This document shows positions 41,705 through 50,467 of a stretch of 64,000 bases of DNA, piece by piece. The notes below the pieces were generated by a model. It saw only the letters and a program-made list of their open reading frames with translations, searched no databases and was not told the origin of the DNA. How positions within the stretch are numbered: the stretch's first letter is position 1; every line of letters begins with the position of its first letter. This DNA is from Streptomyces omiyaensis (GTDB lineage: Bacteria; Actinomycetota; Actinomycetes; Streptomycetales; Streptomycetaceae): the NCBI RefSeq assembly GCF_014650895.1, contig NZ_BMVV01000011.1, forward strand, positions 124,001-188,000, in the 5' to 3' direction. The position numbers and the translations under genes are program-made.

Positions 41705-43336
41705 TCAGTCGCTGACGGTGACGCGGTCCAGGTGCAGGCCGGCGGCGTACGGATCGATGACGACGTCGTCGATGCGGTCGCTCCACGCCGACTGGTCCTG
41801 CCAGTTCCAGAGCGGGATGTACGGCAGTTCCCGCAGGGCTATGTCCTCCGCCTTCTGGTACGCCGCGATGGCCTCCGCGCCCTGTGCGGCGTTGCCCTTC
41901 GCCACGAGGGCGTCGAACTGCTCGTCGCTCCAGCCCGAGCGGTTGCCCGGGTAGTAGAGCCCGTCGAGGTAGTTCTGGATGCTGGGGTAGTCGATCACCC
42001 AGTTCTGCCGGAAGGGGCCCTTGTTCTTCCCTTCGTTGAGCAGGGCGGAGAGGTCGGCGGGGGCCATCTTGCGGAACGTGACGTCCTGGATGCCGAGGTT
42101 GTCCTTGAGCTGGTTGGCGATCGAGGTCATCCACTGCTCGTAGGTGGGGTCCGCGTTGGAGAAGTGGAGTTCGAGGGGTCCGTCGAAGCCGCCGGCCGCC
42201 TCGAAGAGCCGCTTGGCGGCCGCGGGGTCGTACGTGCAGGCCGGGCCGCACGCGTCCGTTCGGTGGCCGGGGATCATGTCGCCGACGAGCGAGGTGGCGG
42301 GCTTGTAGACGCCGTTGTAGATGGCCTGGGTGATGCCCTTGCGGTCGATGGCCATGGAGAGGGCCTTGCGGAGGCGGGGGTCGGCGAACCGGGGGTCCTT
42401 CACGGGCAGGCCGAGGTAGTCCATGGTTCCGCTGGGCCGGATCGAGAAGCGCTCGCCGAAGAGGCGCTTGGCCTGGGCGGAGTTGGCGGCGGGGACCGTG
42501 GTCAGGACGTCGACGTTGCCGGCCTGGAGTTCGGTGAAGGCGGTCTCGCGACTTGTGTAGATCTTGAAGTCGACGCGGTCGGCCATGGGCTTGCGGGGGC
42601 CGCGGTAGTCGGCGAACTTCGCCAGCCGGATCTTCTGGTTGCGCTCCCAGGCTCCGTCGATCCGGTAGGGGCCGTTTCCGATCGGGGCGACGTCGGCGGC
42701 GTCCGGGTTCGCCGTGGCCGCCTTGGGCAGGGGGGCGAATGCGGGGAAGGACAGCAGCATGGGGAACTGTCCGAAGGGTGCCTTGAGGGTGACCTGGAGG
42801 GTCGTCTCGTCGAGCACCTTCAGGCCGGACAGGGTTCGCGCGGAGGGCTTGGCGCCCTCTTCCGAGGGGTTGAGGGCGTCGTACCCCTCGATCTGGGCGA
42901 AGTAGTAGTTGGCGTCCCAGGCGTTGGGTCCGTAGGCAGCGGCGTTCCACGCGTCGGCGAAGCTGGCCGCCGTGACCTTCTCGCCGTTGTGGAAGGTGGT
43001 GCCGGACCGGAACTTGATGGTCCAGACGGTGTTGTCGGTGGTGGACCAGGAGACGGCGGCCAGCGGCTTCACGCTGCCGTTCCCGGGATCGAGCGCCGCG
43101 GGCGGGTCGAAGAGCCCCTGCAGGACCTGGAGGGAGTAGCTGCTGGTGGTGCGGCCCGGCAGGAGGTGGTCGGGCTCCGTGAGCGCCACCGAGTAGGCGC
43201 CGCCGGGCTTGCCGGGCGCGTTCTTCGGTTTCGTCGGCTCGCCGGAGCCGCAGGCGGTCGCGGAGGCGACGACGGTGAGAACGGCTGCCGCCGCGAGGGC
43301 GGTGGAACGGCTGGGGTTCATGGTGCGCTTACTCAT
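41705..43336 (-). CDS. Peptide-binding lipoprotein (OppA/DppA-SBP family)
   Basis: A 543-residue SBP_bac_5 protein. The lipobox A-T-A-C places the lipidated cysteine at C29. Domain markers include G-G-A-Y-S-V-A-L-T-E-P, the F-R-S-G-T-T-F-H-N-G-E-K-V-T block and G-N-G-P-Y-R. It should capture peptides at the cell surface and deliver them to OppBC. Homologues such as E. coli MppA bind murein tripeptide, but ligand type cannot be read here. It is the first gene of the run and is preceded by a long intergenic region shared with the divergent GHL10 gene. Confidence 0.92.
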   Translation of the reverse strand: MSKRTMNPSRSTALAAAAVLTVVASATACGSGEPTKPKNAPGKPGGAYSVALTEPDHLLPGRTTSSYSLQVLQGLFDPPAALDPGNGSVKPLAAVSWSTTDNTVWTIKFRSGTTFHNGEKVTAASFADAWNAAAYGPNAWDANYYFAQIEGYDALNPSEEGAKPSARTLSGLKVLDETTLQVTLKAPFGQFPMLLSFPAFAPLPKAATANPDAADVAPIGNGPYRIDGAWERNQKIRLAKFADYRGPRKPMADRVDFKIYTSRETAFTELQAGNVDVLTTVPAANSAQAKRLFGERFSIRPSGTMDYLGLPVKDPRFADPRLRKALSMAIDRKGITQAIYNGVYKPATSLVGDMIPGHRTDACGPACTYDPAAAKRLFEAAGGFDGPLELHFSNADPTYEQWMTSIANQLKDNLGIQDVTFRKMAPADLSALLNEGKNKGPFRQNWVIDYPSIQNYLDGLYYPGNRSGWSDEQFDALVAKGNAAQGAEAIAAYQKAEDIALRELPYIPLWNWQDQSAWSDRIDDVVIDPYAAGLHLDRVTVSD

Positions 43337-43818
43337 TTCAGGAGTGCGGTCCGGTGGAAAGCCGTCAAGGACGTCTGAGGGGACGGGGCTTGGACTGCGA
43401 TGGGGCGACACGGTAGGGATCGGGACGAGGGACGGACGATCGACGGAATGTCCACGCGAGGCGCGGGAGGATGGACATCGAGTCGTTGCCGCCGCGCATG
43501 CGGCGGGCGAGCATGGGACGCGGCACCCCGGTCACCGTTCGCTCCTTCTCGATCGCCGCGGGCGCCGGCACCCAAGGACCTCTCGCGCACAGCCGCACGC
43601 GGGAGGGCGGTCCCGCCCGTGCGCACCGGCGCGGCCTCCCTCGCGGATGCGAAACAGAAGATACATAAAGCGACTTCAGTCATCCAGGGTTACGCACGTT
43701 ACGAAAGCGGTCGGCTCCCGGTTTCCGGCCGCCGGCACTCCCGGCACGCGGGAGCACACCCGGCCCACCGCCCGCTCCGCGCCTCCGTCCCCTCGTCACC
43801 TCGCCCGCGAAGGCAGCC
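43337..43818. promoter_or_regulatory. Divergent control region, transporter operon/GHL10 gene
   Basis: A 482-bp gap between oppA-like (minus) and the GHL10 gene (plus) with no convincing gene. The only AT-rich stretch is about 43649-43700; on the minus strand it reads GAAGTCGCTTTATGTATCTT, a plausible -10 area. That would give the transporter mRNA a 5' leader of roughly 300 bases. On the plus strand, TTACGCACGTTACG (43690-43703) lies upstream of the GHL10 gene. Confidence 0.4.
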
Positions 43819-45408
43819 ATGACCCCGATGCGCACCACCGGTTCCCCGGCCCCGTCCCCCTCCCCGTTTCCCCGCCGCACCCTCCTCGCCGCCGCAGCGG
43901 CCGGGTGCGCCGCCGCGCTCGCGCCGTCGCCGGCCCGGGCCGCGGCGCCCCCCGTCGACCCCGTCAAGCGGCAGATGCGCGGGGTGTGGATCGCGTCCGT
44001 CGTCAACATCGACTGGCCCAGCCGCACCGGTCTCGACGCGGTCGCCCAGCGCGCGGAATTCACCCGACTCGCGGACGAGGCGCTCGAACAGGGCTTCAAC
44101 GCCCTGTTCGTACAGGTCCGCCCGACCGCCGACGCGTTCTGGCCCTCACCCCTCGAACCCTGGTCCCAGTGGCTCACCGGCACCCAGGGCCGGGACCCCG
44201 GCTACGACCCCTTGGGCTTCATGGTCGAAACGGCGCACGAGCGCGGCCTCGCGTTCCACGCCTGGTTCAACCCCTACCGCGTCTCCATGCAGGCGGACCC
44301 GTCCGCACTCGTGCCCGGGCATCCGGCACGGGTCCACCCGGAGTGGACCGTCTCCTACGGCGGCAAGCTCTACTACGACCCCGGGGTGCCCGCCGCGCGC
44401 CGCTTCTGCCAGGAGGCCATGCTCGACGCCGTCCGGCGCTACGACATCGACGGCGTGCACTTCGACGACTACTTCTACCCGTACCCGGTGGCCGGCTCCG
44501 ACTTCCCCGACGACGAGACGTTCCGCGCGTACGGGGCGGGCCATGCGGACAAGGCGGCCTGGCGCCGCCACAACGTGGACCTCATGGTGCGGGAGATGCG
44601 GGACGCCGTGCGGGCCGTACGCCCGGACGCGCTCTTCGGGATCAGCCCGTTCGGCGTGTGGCGCAACGCCACGACGGACCCGCGCGGCTCGCGCACCTCG
44701 GCCTTCCAGTCGTACGACGGTCTGCACGCGGACACACGGGGATGGGTCGAGCGCGGGTGGCTCGACTACATCGCGCCGCAGGTGTACTGGCACATCGGGT
44801 TGCCCGTGGCCGACTACGGCGTCCTGGCCCCGTGGTGGGCCGATGCGGTCCGGGGCACGGGCACGGAGCTGTGGATCGGGCAGGCGGTCTACAAGTCGGG
44901 GGCGGCGGGGCAGCCCGCTCCGTGGCAGGACGGCCGGGAGCTGACCCGCCACCTGACGCTCAACGCCACGCTTCCGGAGGTGGGAGGGGACCTCTTCTTC
45001 AGCGCCAAGGACGTCCGCGCGGACCGGGTGGGGGACTTCGCCGCCATGCGGCTGGCCCACTGGCGGCAGCCCGTCCTCGGCCCCCTGCCGTCCCGGCTCG
45101 ATCAGGGCCCGCTTCCGCGACGGCCCACGGTCGAGGCCCGGCGGGACGCCGGGACCGGCGAGGTGACCCTGCGCATCACCGCCGGGACCCGCGGAGGGAA
45201 GGACGTGCCGTTTCGCTACGCGGTGCACCGGTTCCCGTGTGACCCCGGCGGGCGCCCGCGGGGAGACGGCTCCTCGCTCGCGGCGGTGATCCCCGGCGGG
45301 AAGCGGGCCGTGCACGTCGAGCGGGACCCGTCGGGAGACGGCTGGTATGCGGTGGCCGCCGTGGACCGCGCCCAGCGCGAGGGCAGGCCGTCGCGCCCCG
45401 TTTCCTGA
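43819..45408 (+). CDS. GHL10-family glycosidase, DigH-like
   Basis: A 529-residue exported protein. A twin-arginine leader (F-P-R-R-T-L-L-A-A-A-A-A-G-C) is followed by the GHL10 TIM-barrel signature R-G-V-W-I-A-S-V-V-N-I-D-W-P (about residues 54-67), D-G-V-H-F-D-D-Y-F-Y-P (D216, D217 in the likely active site) and F-G-I-S-P-F-G-V-W-R. A C-terminal Ig-like segment follows. E. coli DigH (YddW), of the same family, cleaves glycan strands from which amidases have removed the peptides. Divergence from an amidase/peptide-importer operon fits that role well. ATG 43819 has GAAGG upstream. Confidence 0.9.
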   Translation: MTPMRTTGSPAPSPSPFPRRTLLAAAAAGCAAALAPSPARAAAPPVDPVKRQMRGVWIASVVNIDWPSRTGLDAVAQRAEFTRLADEALEQGFNALFVQVRPTADAFWPSPLEPWSQWLTGTQGRDPGYDPLGFMVETAHERGLAFHAWFNPYRVSMQADPSALVPGHPARVHPEWTVSYGGKLYYDPGVPAARRFCQEAMLDAVRRYDIDGVHFDDYFYPYPVAGSDFPDDETFRAYGAGHADKAAWRRHNVDLMVREMRDAVRAVRPDALFGISPFGVWRNATTDPRGSRTSAFQSYDGLHADTRGWVERGWLDYIAPQVYWHIGLPVADYGVLAPWWADAVRGTGTELWIGQAVYKSGAAGQPAPWQDGRELTRHLTLNATLPEVGGDLFFSAKDVRADRVGDFAAMRLAHWRQPVLGPLPSRLDQGPLPRRPTVEARRDAGTGEVTLRITAGTRGGKDVPFRYAVHRFPCDPGGRPRGDGSSLAAVIPGGKRAVHVERDPSGDGWYAVAAVDRAQREGRPSRPVS

Positions 45409-45419
45409 CCCGCGGGGCA

Positions 45420-45453
45420 GCGGCGGCCGTTCCGCACGGTCAGCGGCCGCCGC
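45420..45453. terminator. Hairpin after the GHL10 gene
   Basis: Perfect 10-bp inverted repeat, arms GCGGCGGCCG (45420-45429) and CGGCCGCCGC (45444-45453), 12 bases after the GHL10 stop. It separates that gene from the PucR-type regulator. Confidence 0.75.
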
Positions 45454-45534
45454 GCTCCTCCCCCGTCCTCCCGGTCCTCACGGGTGAGGTGAGGTCCTGA
45501 CGAGTGGTCGACAGGCGGTGCCCCGTGATGGACC

Positions 45535-47049
45535 ATGCGTCCCATGCCTCTCACCGTTCGTGATCTGCTGGCCATTCCTTCGCTCCGTCTCAGCCTGGTG
45601 GCGGGCCGTGCGGGACTCGGCCGAGTGGTCGAGGCGGCGCACGCGACCGAGAACCACCGGCCCGCCGCCTGGCTCGAAGGCGCCGAAGTCGTCATGACCA
45701 ACGGCCTGTCGCTCACGGCGGACGAGCCCGGTTACGCCGCGTACGTGCACGAGCTCAGCACCGGCAAGGCCGCCGCCCTCGTGGTGGGAACGGGACCCGG
45801 ACTGCCCTTGCAGAGCGTTCCGGAAGCCCTGAGCAAGCATGCCGAGGAGGCCGGCTTGCCCCTGCTCACCGCTCCGCCGACGGTCTCCTTCGCCTCCATC
45901 ACCAGGGCCGTCTTCGTGGCCAGGGCGTCCGAGGAACGGCGCCTGCTGGAAAAAACTCTGCGCACCCAGCGCCGGCTGTCCTCCGCGGCCGCCTCCGGCG
46001 ACGGTCTGACGGGCCTGCTGTCCTCCTGGCACCAGGCGGTCAACTCCGGTGTCGCGGTGTGCGACGCGGCGGGCCGTCTCCTCGGGGCGGCCGGCACCGA
46101 CGGACCGGAGCTGCTCGCGAACGCCGCCTCCGTGCTGGAGACCGTCGCCCTGCACGGCCTGCGCGGAAGCGGCGGCGCGGACCTGCCGTGCGGACGACTT
46201 GTCGTCCAGCCGCTCGGCACGACCCGGCTGCGCGGCTTCCTGGTCCTGCTCGACGCGGAGTCGCCGGAGGCCCGGCTGCTGATCAGCGTCCTCGTGTCCC
46301 TGCTCTCCGTCGAACTGGAGCGCCGCCACCTCGCCGACGAGCCGCAGCGCCGCCGTCGGGCAGCCCTGCTCGCCAGGCTCTTCCACCCCGACGTCACCGC
46401 CGACCAGGCCAGAACCCTGCTGCGAGCGGCCGACGTCTCCTCGGCGTCCGTGCGGGCCGTGGCCGTGCGCGCGACCGGTGAACCGGTGGAACTCGCGGCG
46501 GATCTCGCGCTGGCGGTCCCCGGAGGACTTGCGCGCGTGACCTGCGAGAACGTCGAGCTGGTCGTGCCGGAGGAGGTGGACGTCCCCGGAGTGCTCCGCC
46601 GCTTCGCGACCGGCCTTCCCGCGGGCATAGGACCGGCCGTCGCTCCGCAGCACGCGGCACTCTCGCTCCGGCAGGCGATCGCCCTGCTGTCCTCCAGCAG
46701 CGAGCTGGGACGGCCGGTGAGCGCATCCGAAGCGGGTTCGGTACGGCTCCTGATCAGCCTGGGCAGCCCCGCGACGCTCGCGGCGTTCGCCGACACCGTC
46801 CTCGCCCCGCTCGACGCCGCCGACCCCGGCGGGGAACTCACCGAGACCCTGCGCGTCTGGCTGGAGACCAACGGCTCCTGGGCCGAGACCTCTTCCCTGC
46901 TGGGCCTGCACCGGCACACCGTCCAGAACCGCATCGAGAAGGTGGCGCGGCTGACGGGACGGCAGCAGGACCGGGCGGAGGACCGCGTCGACCTCTGGCT
47001 CGCGCTGACGGCACGGGCGGTAGGCGGCCCCCCTGCCCACCCTCGGTAG
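45535..47049 (+). CDS. PucR-family transcriptional regulator
   Basis: A 504-residue regulator. The N-terminal PucR domain (about residues 4-125) reads L-T-V-R-D-L-L-A-I-P-S-L and G-A-E-V-V-M-T-N-G-L-S-L. A GGDEF-like middle region is followed by the C-terminal helix-turn-helix: L-E-T-N-G-S-W-A-E-T-S-S-L-L-G-L-H-R-H-T-V-Q-N-R-I. PucR, CdaR and related proteins activate catabolic genes in response to small molecules. It directly follows the GHL10 gene on the same strand and is the only regulator in the murein-linked stretch, so it is the best candidate controller (inference). Confidence 0.9.
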   Translation: MRPMPLTVRDLLAIPSLRLSLVAGRAGLGRVVEAAHATENHRPAAWLEGAEVVMTNGLSLTADEPGYAAYVHELSTGKAAALVVGTGPGLPLQSVPEALSKHAEEAGLPLLTAPPTVSFASITRAVFVARASEERRLLEKTLRTQRRLSSAAASGDGLTGLLSSWHQAVNSGVAVCDAAGRLLGAAGTDGPELLANAASVLETVALHGLRGSGGADLPCGRLVVQPLGTTRLRGFLVLLDAESPEARLLISVLVSLLSVELERRHLADEPQRRRRAALLARLFHPDVTADQARTLLRAADVSSASVRAVAVRATGEPVELAADLALAVPGGLARVTCENVELVVPEEVDVPGVLRRFATGLPAGIGPAVAPQHAALSLRQAIALLSSSSELGRPVSASEAGSVRLLISLGSPATLAAFADTVLAPLDAADPGGELTETLRVWLETNGSWAETSSLLGLHRHTVQNRIEKVARLTGRQQDRAEDRVDLWLALTARAVGGPPAHPR

Positions 47050-47267
47050 GACGGGGCGGACCCCGTTTCGTTTCAAACGGCTAAACGGTCCAGGACGACG
47101 ACGGACGGATCGACATCGCGTCGATGTCCGGACGGACCCCGCAGTTCTTACGTTACGCCTGCCGGTCGGGCCTCCACGCGGAGGTCCGGGGAGGTCACCC
47201 GCCTCCCCCGTACGCCGACCTCCCCGGAGGACACCGCGGCCGGCCACCGGAACGGAGAGGACCGCCC

Positions 47268-48263
47268 ATGATCCCAGCGTCCCCCACGACCCTCGCGACG
47301 CGCCCGTCCGCCAGGAGCATCCGCACCCTGGTCACCTTCGTCCTCGCGACCCTGCTGTTCGGGATGCTCGGCGCCGCACCGGCGCACGCGGCCCTGCCCG
47401 CCTGGCCGTTGCTGCAGAAGGGGGCGACCGGGAACGACGTCGCCAGCCTGCAGTTCCTCCTGCGCCAGCACGGCGGTGCCGTCACCGCCAACGCAGAGTT
47501 CGACGTCCGGACGCGCAGCGCCGTGATCGCGTTCCAGGAGGGCCAGGGCCTTTCGACCGACGGAATCGTCGGACCCGCGACCTGGACAGAGCTCGTGATC
47601 AGCGTCGCCCCCGGCTCCCCGCAGACCGACGCCGTGCGGGCCCTGCAGTTCCAGCTCCGCGAGCACGGCTACCGGACCGTCGCGACCGACGGCGTCTTCG
47701 GCCAGGCGACGACGACCGCGGTGGAGGACTACAAGGCACGGCACCGACTGACCGGAGGAACCACGGTAGGGGCCACCACGTGGCAGCACCTGCTCGGCTC
47801 GCCGCCCGGATCCGGGCCCCTGGGCACGTACGCCTTCGTCATCCCGCGCGAGGACGTGTTCGACGGCCGCGAAAGCCTGCTGTGGCCACACCACGACTAC
47901 CCCGCCAGTGACATCGCCGTCGACATCGGGACGCCCGCCTACGCCATCACCGCCGGCACCGCCCGGCTCAACGGCGGGCTGAACGACTCCTGCGGCCTGG
48001 GCGTCGCGATCGACGGGGACGACGGGGTCCGCTACCAGTACTGCCACCTCGACAGCCGCGCGGTGGGCGACGGGACACGGGTGACGCCGGGCCAGCTGAT
48101 CGCCCGCACGGGCAACACCGGCAACTCCACCGGCCCGCACCTGCACTTCGGCATATTCCGCCAGGGCAACTCCGTCTGCCCGCAGCAGATGCTGATCGCC
48201 CTGTACGACGGTCTCGCCCCGCCGTCTCCGTGGACGCTCCCGGAATCGGGCTGCACCTCCTGA
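47268..48263 (+). CDS. Secreted M23 peptidase with two wall-binding domains
   Basis: A 331-residue exported protein. The signal peptide ends near A-P-A-H-A-A (about residue 42). Two PG_binding_1 repeats follow: L-Q-K-G-A-T-G-N-D-V-A-S-L-Q with S-T-D-G-I-V-G-P-A-T-W, then T-D-A-V-R-A-L-Q with A-T-D-G-V-F-G. The LytM/M23 domain has W-P-H-H-D-Y-P-A-S-D (H209 and D215 likely zinc ligands) and the H-x-H motif G-P-H-L-H-F-G. M23 enzymes cut peptide bonds within murein cross-bridges. ATG 47268 follows GGAGAGG. It adds an endopeptidase to the neighbouring wall hydrolases. Confidence 0.92.
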   Translation: MIPASPTTLATRPSARSIRTLVTFVLATLLFGMLGAAPAHAALPAWPLLQKGATGNDVASLQFLLRQHGGAVTANAEFDVRTRSAVIAFQEGQGLSTDGIVGPATWTELVISVAPGSPQTDAVRALQFQLREHGYRTVATDGVFGQATTTAVEDYKARHRLTGGTTVGATTWQHLLGSPPGSGPLGTYAFVIPREDVFDGRESLLWPHHDYPASDIAVDIGTPAYAITAGTARLNGGLNDSCGLGVAIDGDDGVRYQYCHLDSRAVGDGTRVTPGQLIARTGNTGNSTGPHLHFGIFRQGNSVCPQQMLIALYDGLAPPSPWTLPESGCTS

Positions 48264-48376
48264 CCGCACGGCCGACCCGCACCGCGATCCGGGTCCGGCG
48301 CCCCCCGAAACTCCCGTGCGGCTTCCGTCCCGCGCGGGATCGCGCGACCCCTCCCTCCACGACAAGGAGCACCCCC

Positions 48377-48886
48377 ATGCGCATCCGTTCCGTCCTCACC
48401 GCCGTCGCCCTCGTCCTGGGGGCCCTCTTCGCCCCCGGCTTCGGCGCCCTCACCACCGCGGGCGACGCCCACGCGGTCACCAAGATCAGCCACGCCACCG
48501 CGACCTCGATGTTCCGCTCCTCCGGCATCACCTGGTCCTCGTCCGGCGGCTGCTCCGACCGCTCCAACCCCACCTGCACCTCCTTCGAGCAGCTCAACCT
48601 CGCCACCGCCCAGGGGGCCCAGACCCTCAGGAGCGCCAGCGGCTGCGCCCTCAACATCACCGGCGGCACCGAGACCGGCCACGCGGGCGGCACCTACTCG
48701 CATTGGAACGGATACAAGCTCGACTTCAGCAAGTACACCTGCCTCGGCAACTACATCAAGAACAACTTCACCTACATCGGCGTGCGGGGCGACGGCGCCC
48801 CGCAGTGGAAGTCCGGGGCCGGCAACATCTACGCCGACGAGGGCAACCACTGGGACGTGACCTTCTACAACTGCGGCGGCTGCTGA
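48377..48886 (+). CDS. Small secreted M15-like protein
   Basis: A 169-residue exported protein. The signal peptide is residues 1 to about 33 (V-A-L-V-L-G-A-L-F-A-P-G-F-G, ending A-H-A-V). The mature part holds S-H-W-N-G-Y-K-L-D, matching the H-x2-G-x3-D spacing of M15 D-Ala-D-Ala/LD-peptidases, and later N-H-W-D-V-T-F, in the position of the M15 H-W-H/D motif. Six Cys residues suggest disulfides (S-G-G-C-S-D, P-T-C-T, G-C-A-L, K-Y-T-C-L, N-C-G-G-C). It is shorter than typical M15 enzymes. Its place after an M23 peptidase supports a wall-hydrolase role. ATG 48377 has AAGGAG. Confidence 0.72.
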   Translation: MRIRSVLTAVALVLGALFAPGFGALTTAGDAHAVTKISHATATSMFRSSGITWSSSGGCSDRSNPTCTSFEQLNLATAQGAQTLRSASGCALNITGGTETGHAGGTYSHWNGYKLDFSKYTCLGNYIKNNFTYIGVRGDGAPQWKSGAGNIYADEGNHWDVTFYNCGGC

Positions 48887-49033
48887 CCGCCCGCCCCGCA
48901 CCTTCGGTGACCCTGCGACGGGTCGCCGGCCTCCAGAGCCGGTGCGGCGCCCCTTCCGCCCGGCGAACCACGTCGCCCGGCAGACAGCGGCACCGGCTCC
49001 GGAGGCGTCGGGAGCCACACGTGCCTCGGGGCC

Positions 49034-49067
49034 GGCACCGGGTCCTCGTTGCCGAGGACCCGGTGCC
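49034..49067. terminator. Hairpin after the M15-like gene
   Basis: Perfect 15-bp inverted repeat, arms 49034-49048 and 49053-49067, with a TTGC loop. It separates the M15-like gene from the next pair. Confidence 0.85.
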
Positions 49068-49160
49068 TGGCCGCACGTGACCGCCTGCACGAGGAATCCG
49101 ACCGCGCGCCACTCCCGCACCCGAACAAGCCATCCTCACCTCACCTCACCTGGAGGACCG

Positions 49161-49409
49161 TTGCACCGAGAGACGCCTCGCCGCGCCGTGCTGTTCGCGG
49201 CAGTCGGCAGTGCACTCGCCCTGCCCGCCGTTCACTCTGGAACCGCGCATGCTTCCGCCCTTCTCCCGGCAGAGGGGCGCGGACGATCCGCCGTGACGAA
49301 CCCCCGTGATCCCGCCGCGGTCTACCGCGGCGACGCCGCACGGAGCGCGCACGCCGAACCGTTGAACGCCGCCGTCGGCTGTGCCGTGGATCGTGGAGGA
49401 CGGAACTGA
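49161..49409 (+). CDS. Small exported protein preceding an amidase
   Basis: An 82-residue protein from TTG 49161, with GGAGG four bases upstream. The first 33 residues form an export signal (E-T-P-R-R-A-V-L-F-A-A-V-G, ending T-A-H-A-S-A) with an Arg pair compatible with Tat export. The rest is short and without recognisable domain. Its TGA (49407-49409) overlaps the next gene's ATG by one base (TGATG). Because the following amidase lacks any signal peptide, this could be the detached leader of an originally single secreted enzyme, or a genuine small secreted protein. Confidence 0.6.
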   Translation: MHRETPRRAVLFAAVGSALALPAVHSGTAHASALLPAEGRGRSAVTNPRDPAAVYRGDAARSAHAEPLNAAVGCAVDRGGRN

Positions 49410-50149
49410 TGGCCACGTTCGTCACCCGCGCCCAATGGGGCGCCCGAGTGCCCCGGAGCGTCAGCGGCGACATCACCCCGGCCCAGGGCGGTGTGGTCGT
49501 CCATCACGTCGACGCCGTGAAGTCGGCCGCGGCCGACCACGCCGACTGTGCCGCCCAGGTAAGGGGCATCCAGAACTTCCACATGGACTCCAACGGCTGG
49601 TCGGACATCGCCTACAGCCATCTCGCCTGCGTCCACGGCTACCTCTTCCAGGGGCGCGGCGAGAACGTCCGCACCGCCGCCCAGGGCACCACCCAGGGCA
49701 ACGACGACTGGTACGCGGTGTGTGCGCTGACAGGTGGCACCAGCGGCAGCTACGACGTCATCACGGCCGGACTGATCGACGCCATCCGGTACGGCATCAA
49801 CCGGCTGCGGACGTCGGGCGGCGCCGCGCAAGCCGTCACGGGCCACCGCGACCACCATGCCACCAGCTGCCCGGGCAACCTGTACGACCGGGTCCTCAGC
49901 GGTGAGGTCAACCCCGGTGGCGGCCCCCTGCCCTACCCCGGGGTCAGTTTCCGCCAGTCCCCGGCCACTGTGCACGCGAGCGTGGCGACCTGGCAGTACC
50001 GGATGAACAGCGCGCACGGTTATTCCCTCGCCGTGGACGGCCAGTACGGGCCAGGCTCCGACGCGGCCTGTCGCAGTCTCCAGTCGCGGAAGGGTCTGAG
50101 TGTCGACGGCGTGGTCGGGCCGGCCACCTGGAGCGCCACGTTCGCCTGA
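49409..50149 (+). CDS. N-acetylmuramoyl-L-alanine amidase with PG-binding domain
   Basis: A 246-residue PGRP/Amidase_2 protein. The fold begins V-T-R-A-Q-W-G-A-R. Zinc-site histidines are in V-V-V-H-H-V and V-T-G-H-R-D, with the third ligand likely the Cys of T-S-C-P-G. A C-terminal PG_binding_1 domain (about residues 185-245) ends S-V-D-G-V-V-G-P-A-T-W. No signal peptide precedes the catalytic domain. The ATG has GGAGG nine bases upstream and overlaps the small exported gene. The enzyme would cut MurNAc-L-Ala bonds; how it leaves the cell is unclear. Confidence 0.9.
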   Translation: MATFVTRAQWGARVPRSVSGDITPAQGGVVVHHVDAVKSAAADHADCAAQVRGIQNFHMDSNGWSDIAYSHLACVHGYLFQGRGENVRTAAQGTTQGNDDWYAVCALTGGTSGSYDVITAGLIDAIRYGINRLRTSGGAAQAVTGHRDHHATSCPGNLYDRVLSGEVNPGGGPLPYPGVSFRQSPATVHASVATWQYRMNSAHGYSLAVDGQYGPGSDAACRSLQSRKGLSVDGVVGPATWSATFA

Positions 50150-50467
50150 GCGGGGACGCCGATGGCCGGCGTCCCGGGGCGCGTGCGGGAAGGAGGCCGG
50201 AAGTCGGGGGCGGGCCCGCCCCCGCTCTTCCGGACCCACGTGAACCCCCACGGCCGGTTCGAGCCGGATGTGCACTCACGTCTCGTCCCGACCACCGCTG
50301 CGGCGGGCGCGGTGCCCAGGCTCCGTGGCCGAGCTGCCTGTTCGACGGCAGACGTCGCCGTCGAGCAGGTGCTCTGCGGCCGGAGTCCTCGCGCGGCCAC
50401 GCCGGCAGGTGCCGTGGCCTTCGAGACGGCTCGGTCGGCGGTGCTCCGATGATGCGGCCGGACCGCA
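50150..50467. other. Convergent gap, no gene seen
   Basis: About 318 bases between the convergent amidase and response-regulator genes. I find no credible coding sequence and no strong hairpin; open frames here are Arg/Ala/Pro-rich. Confidence 0.5.
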
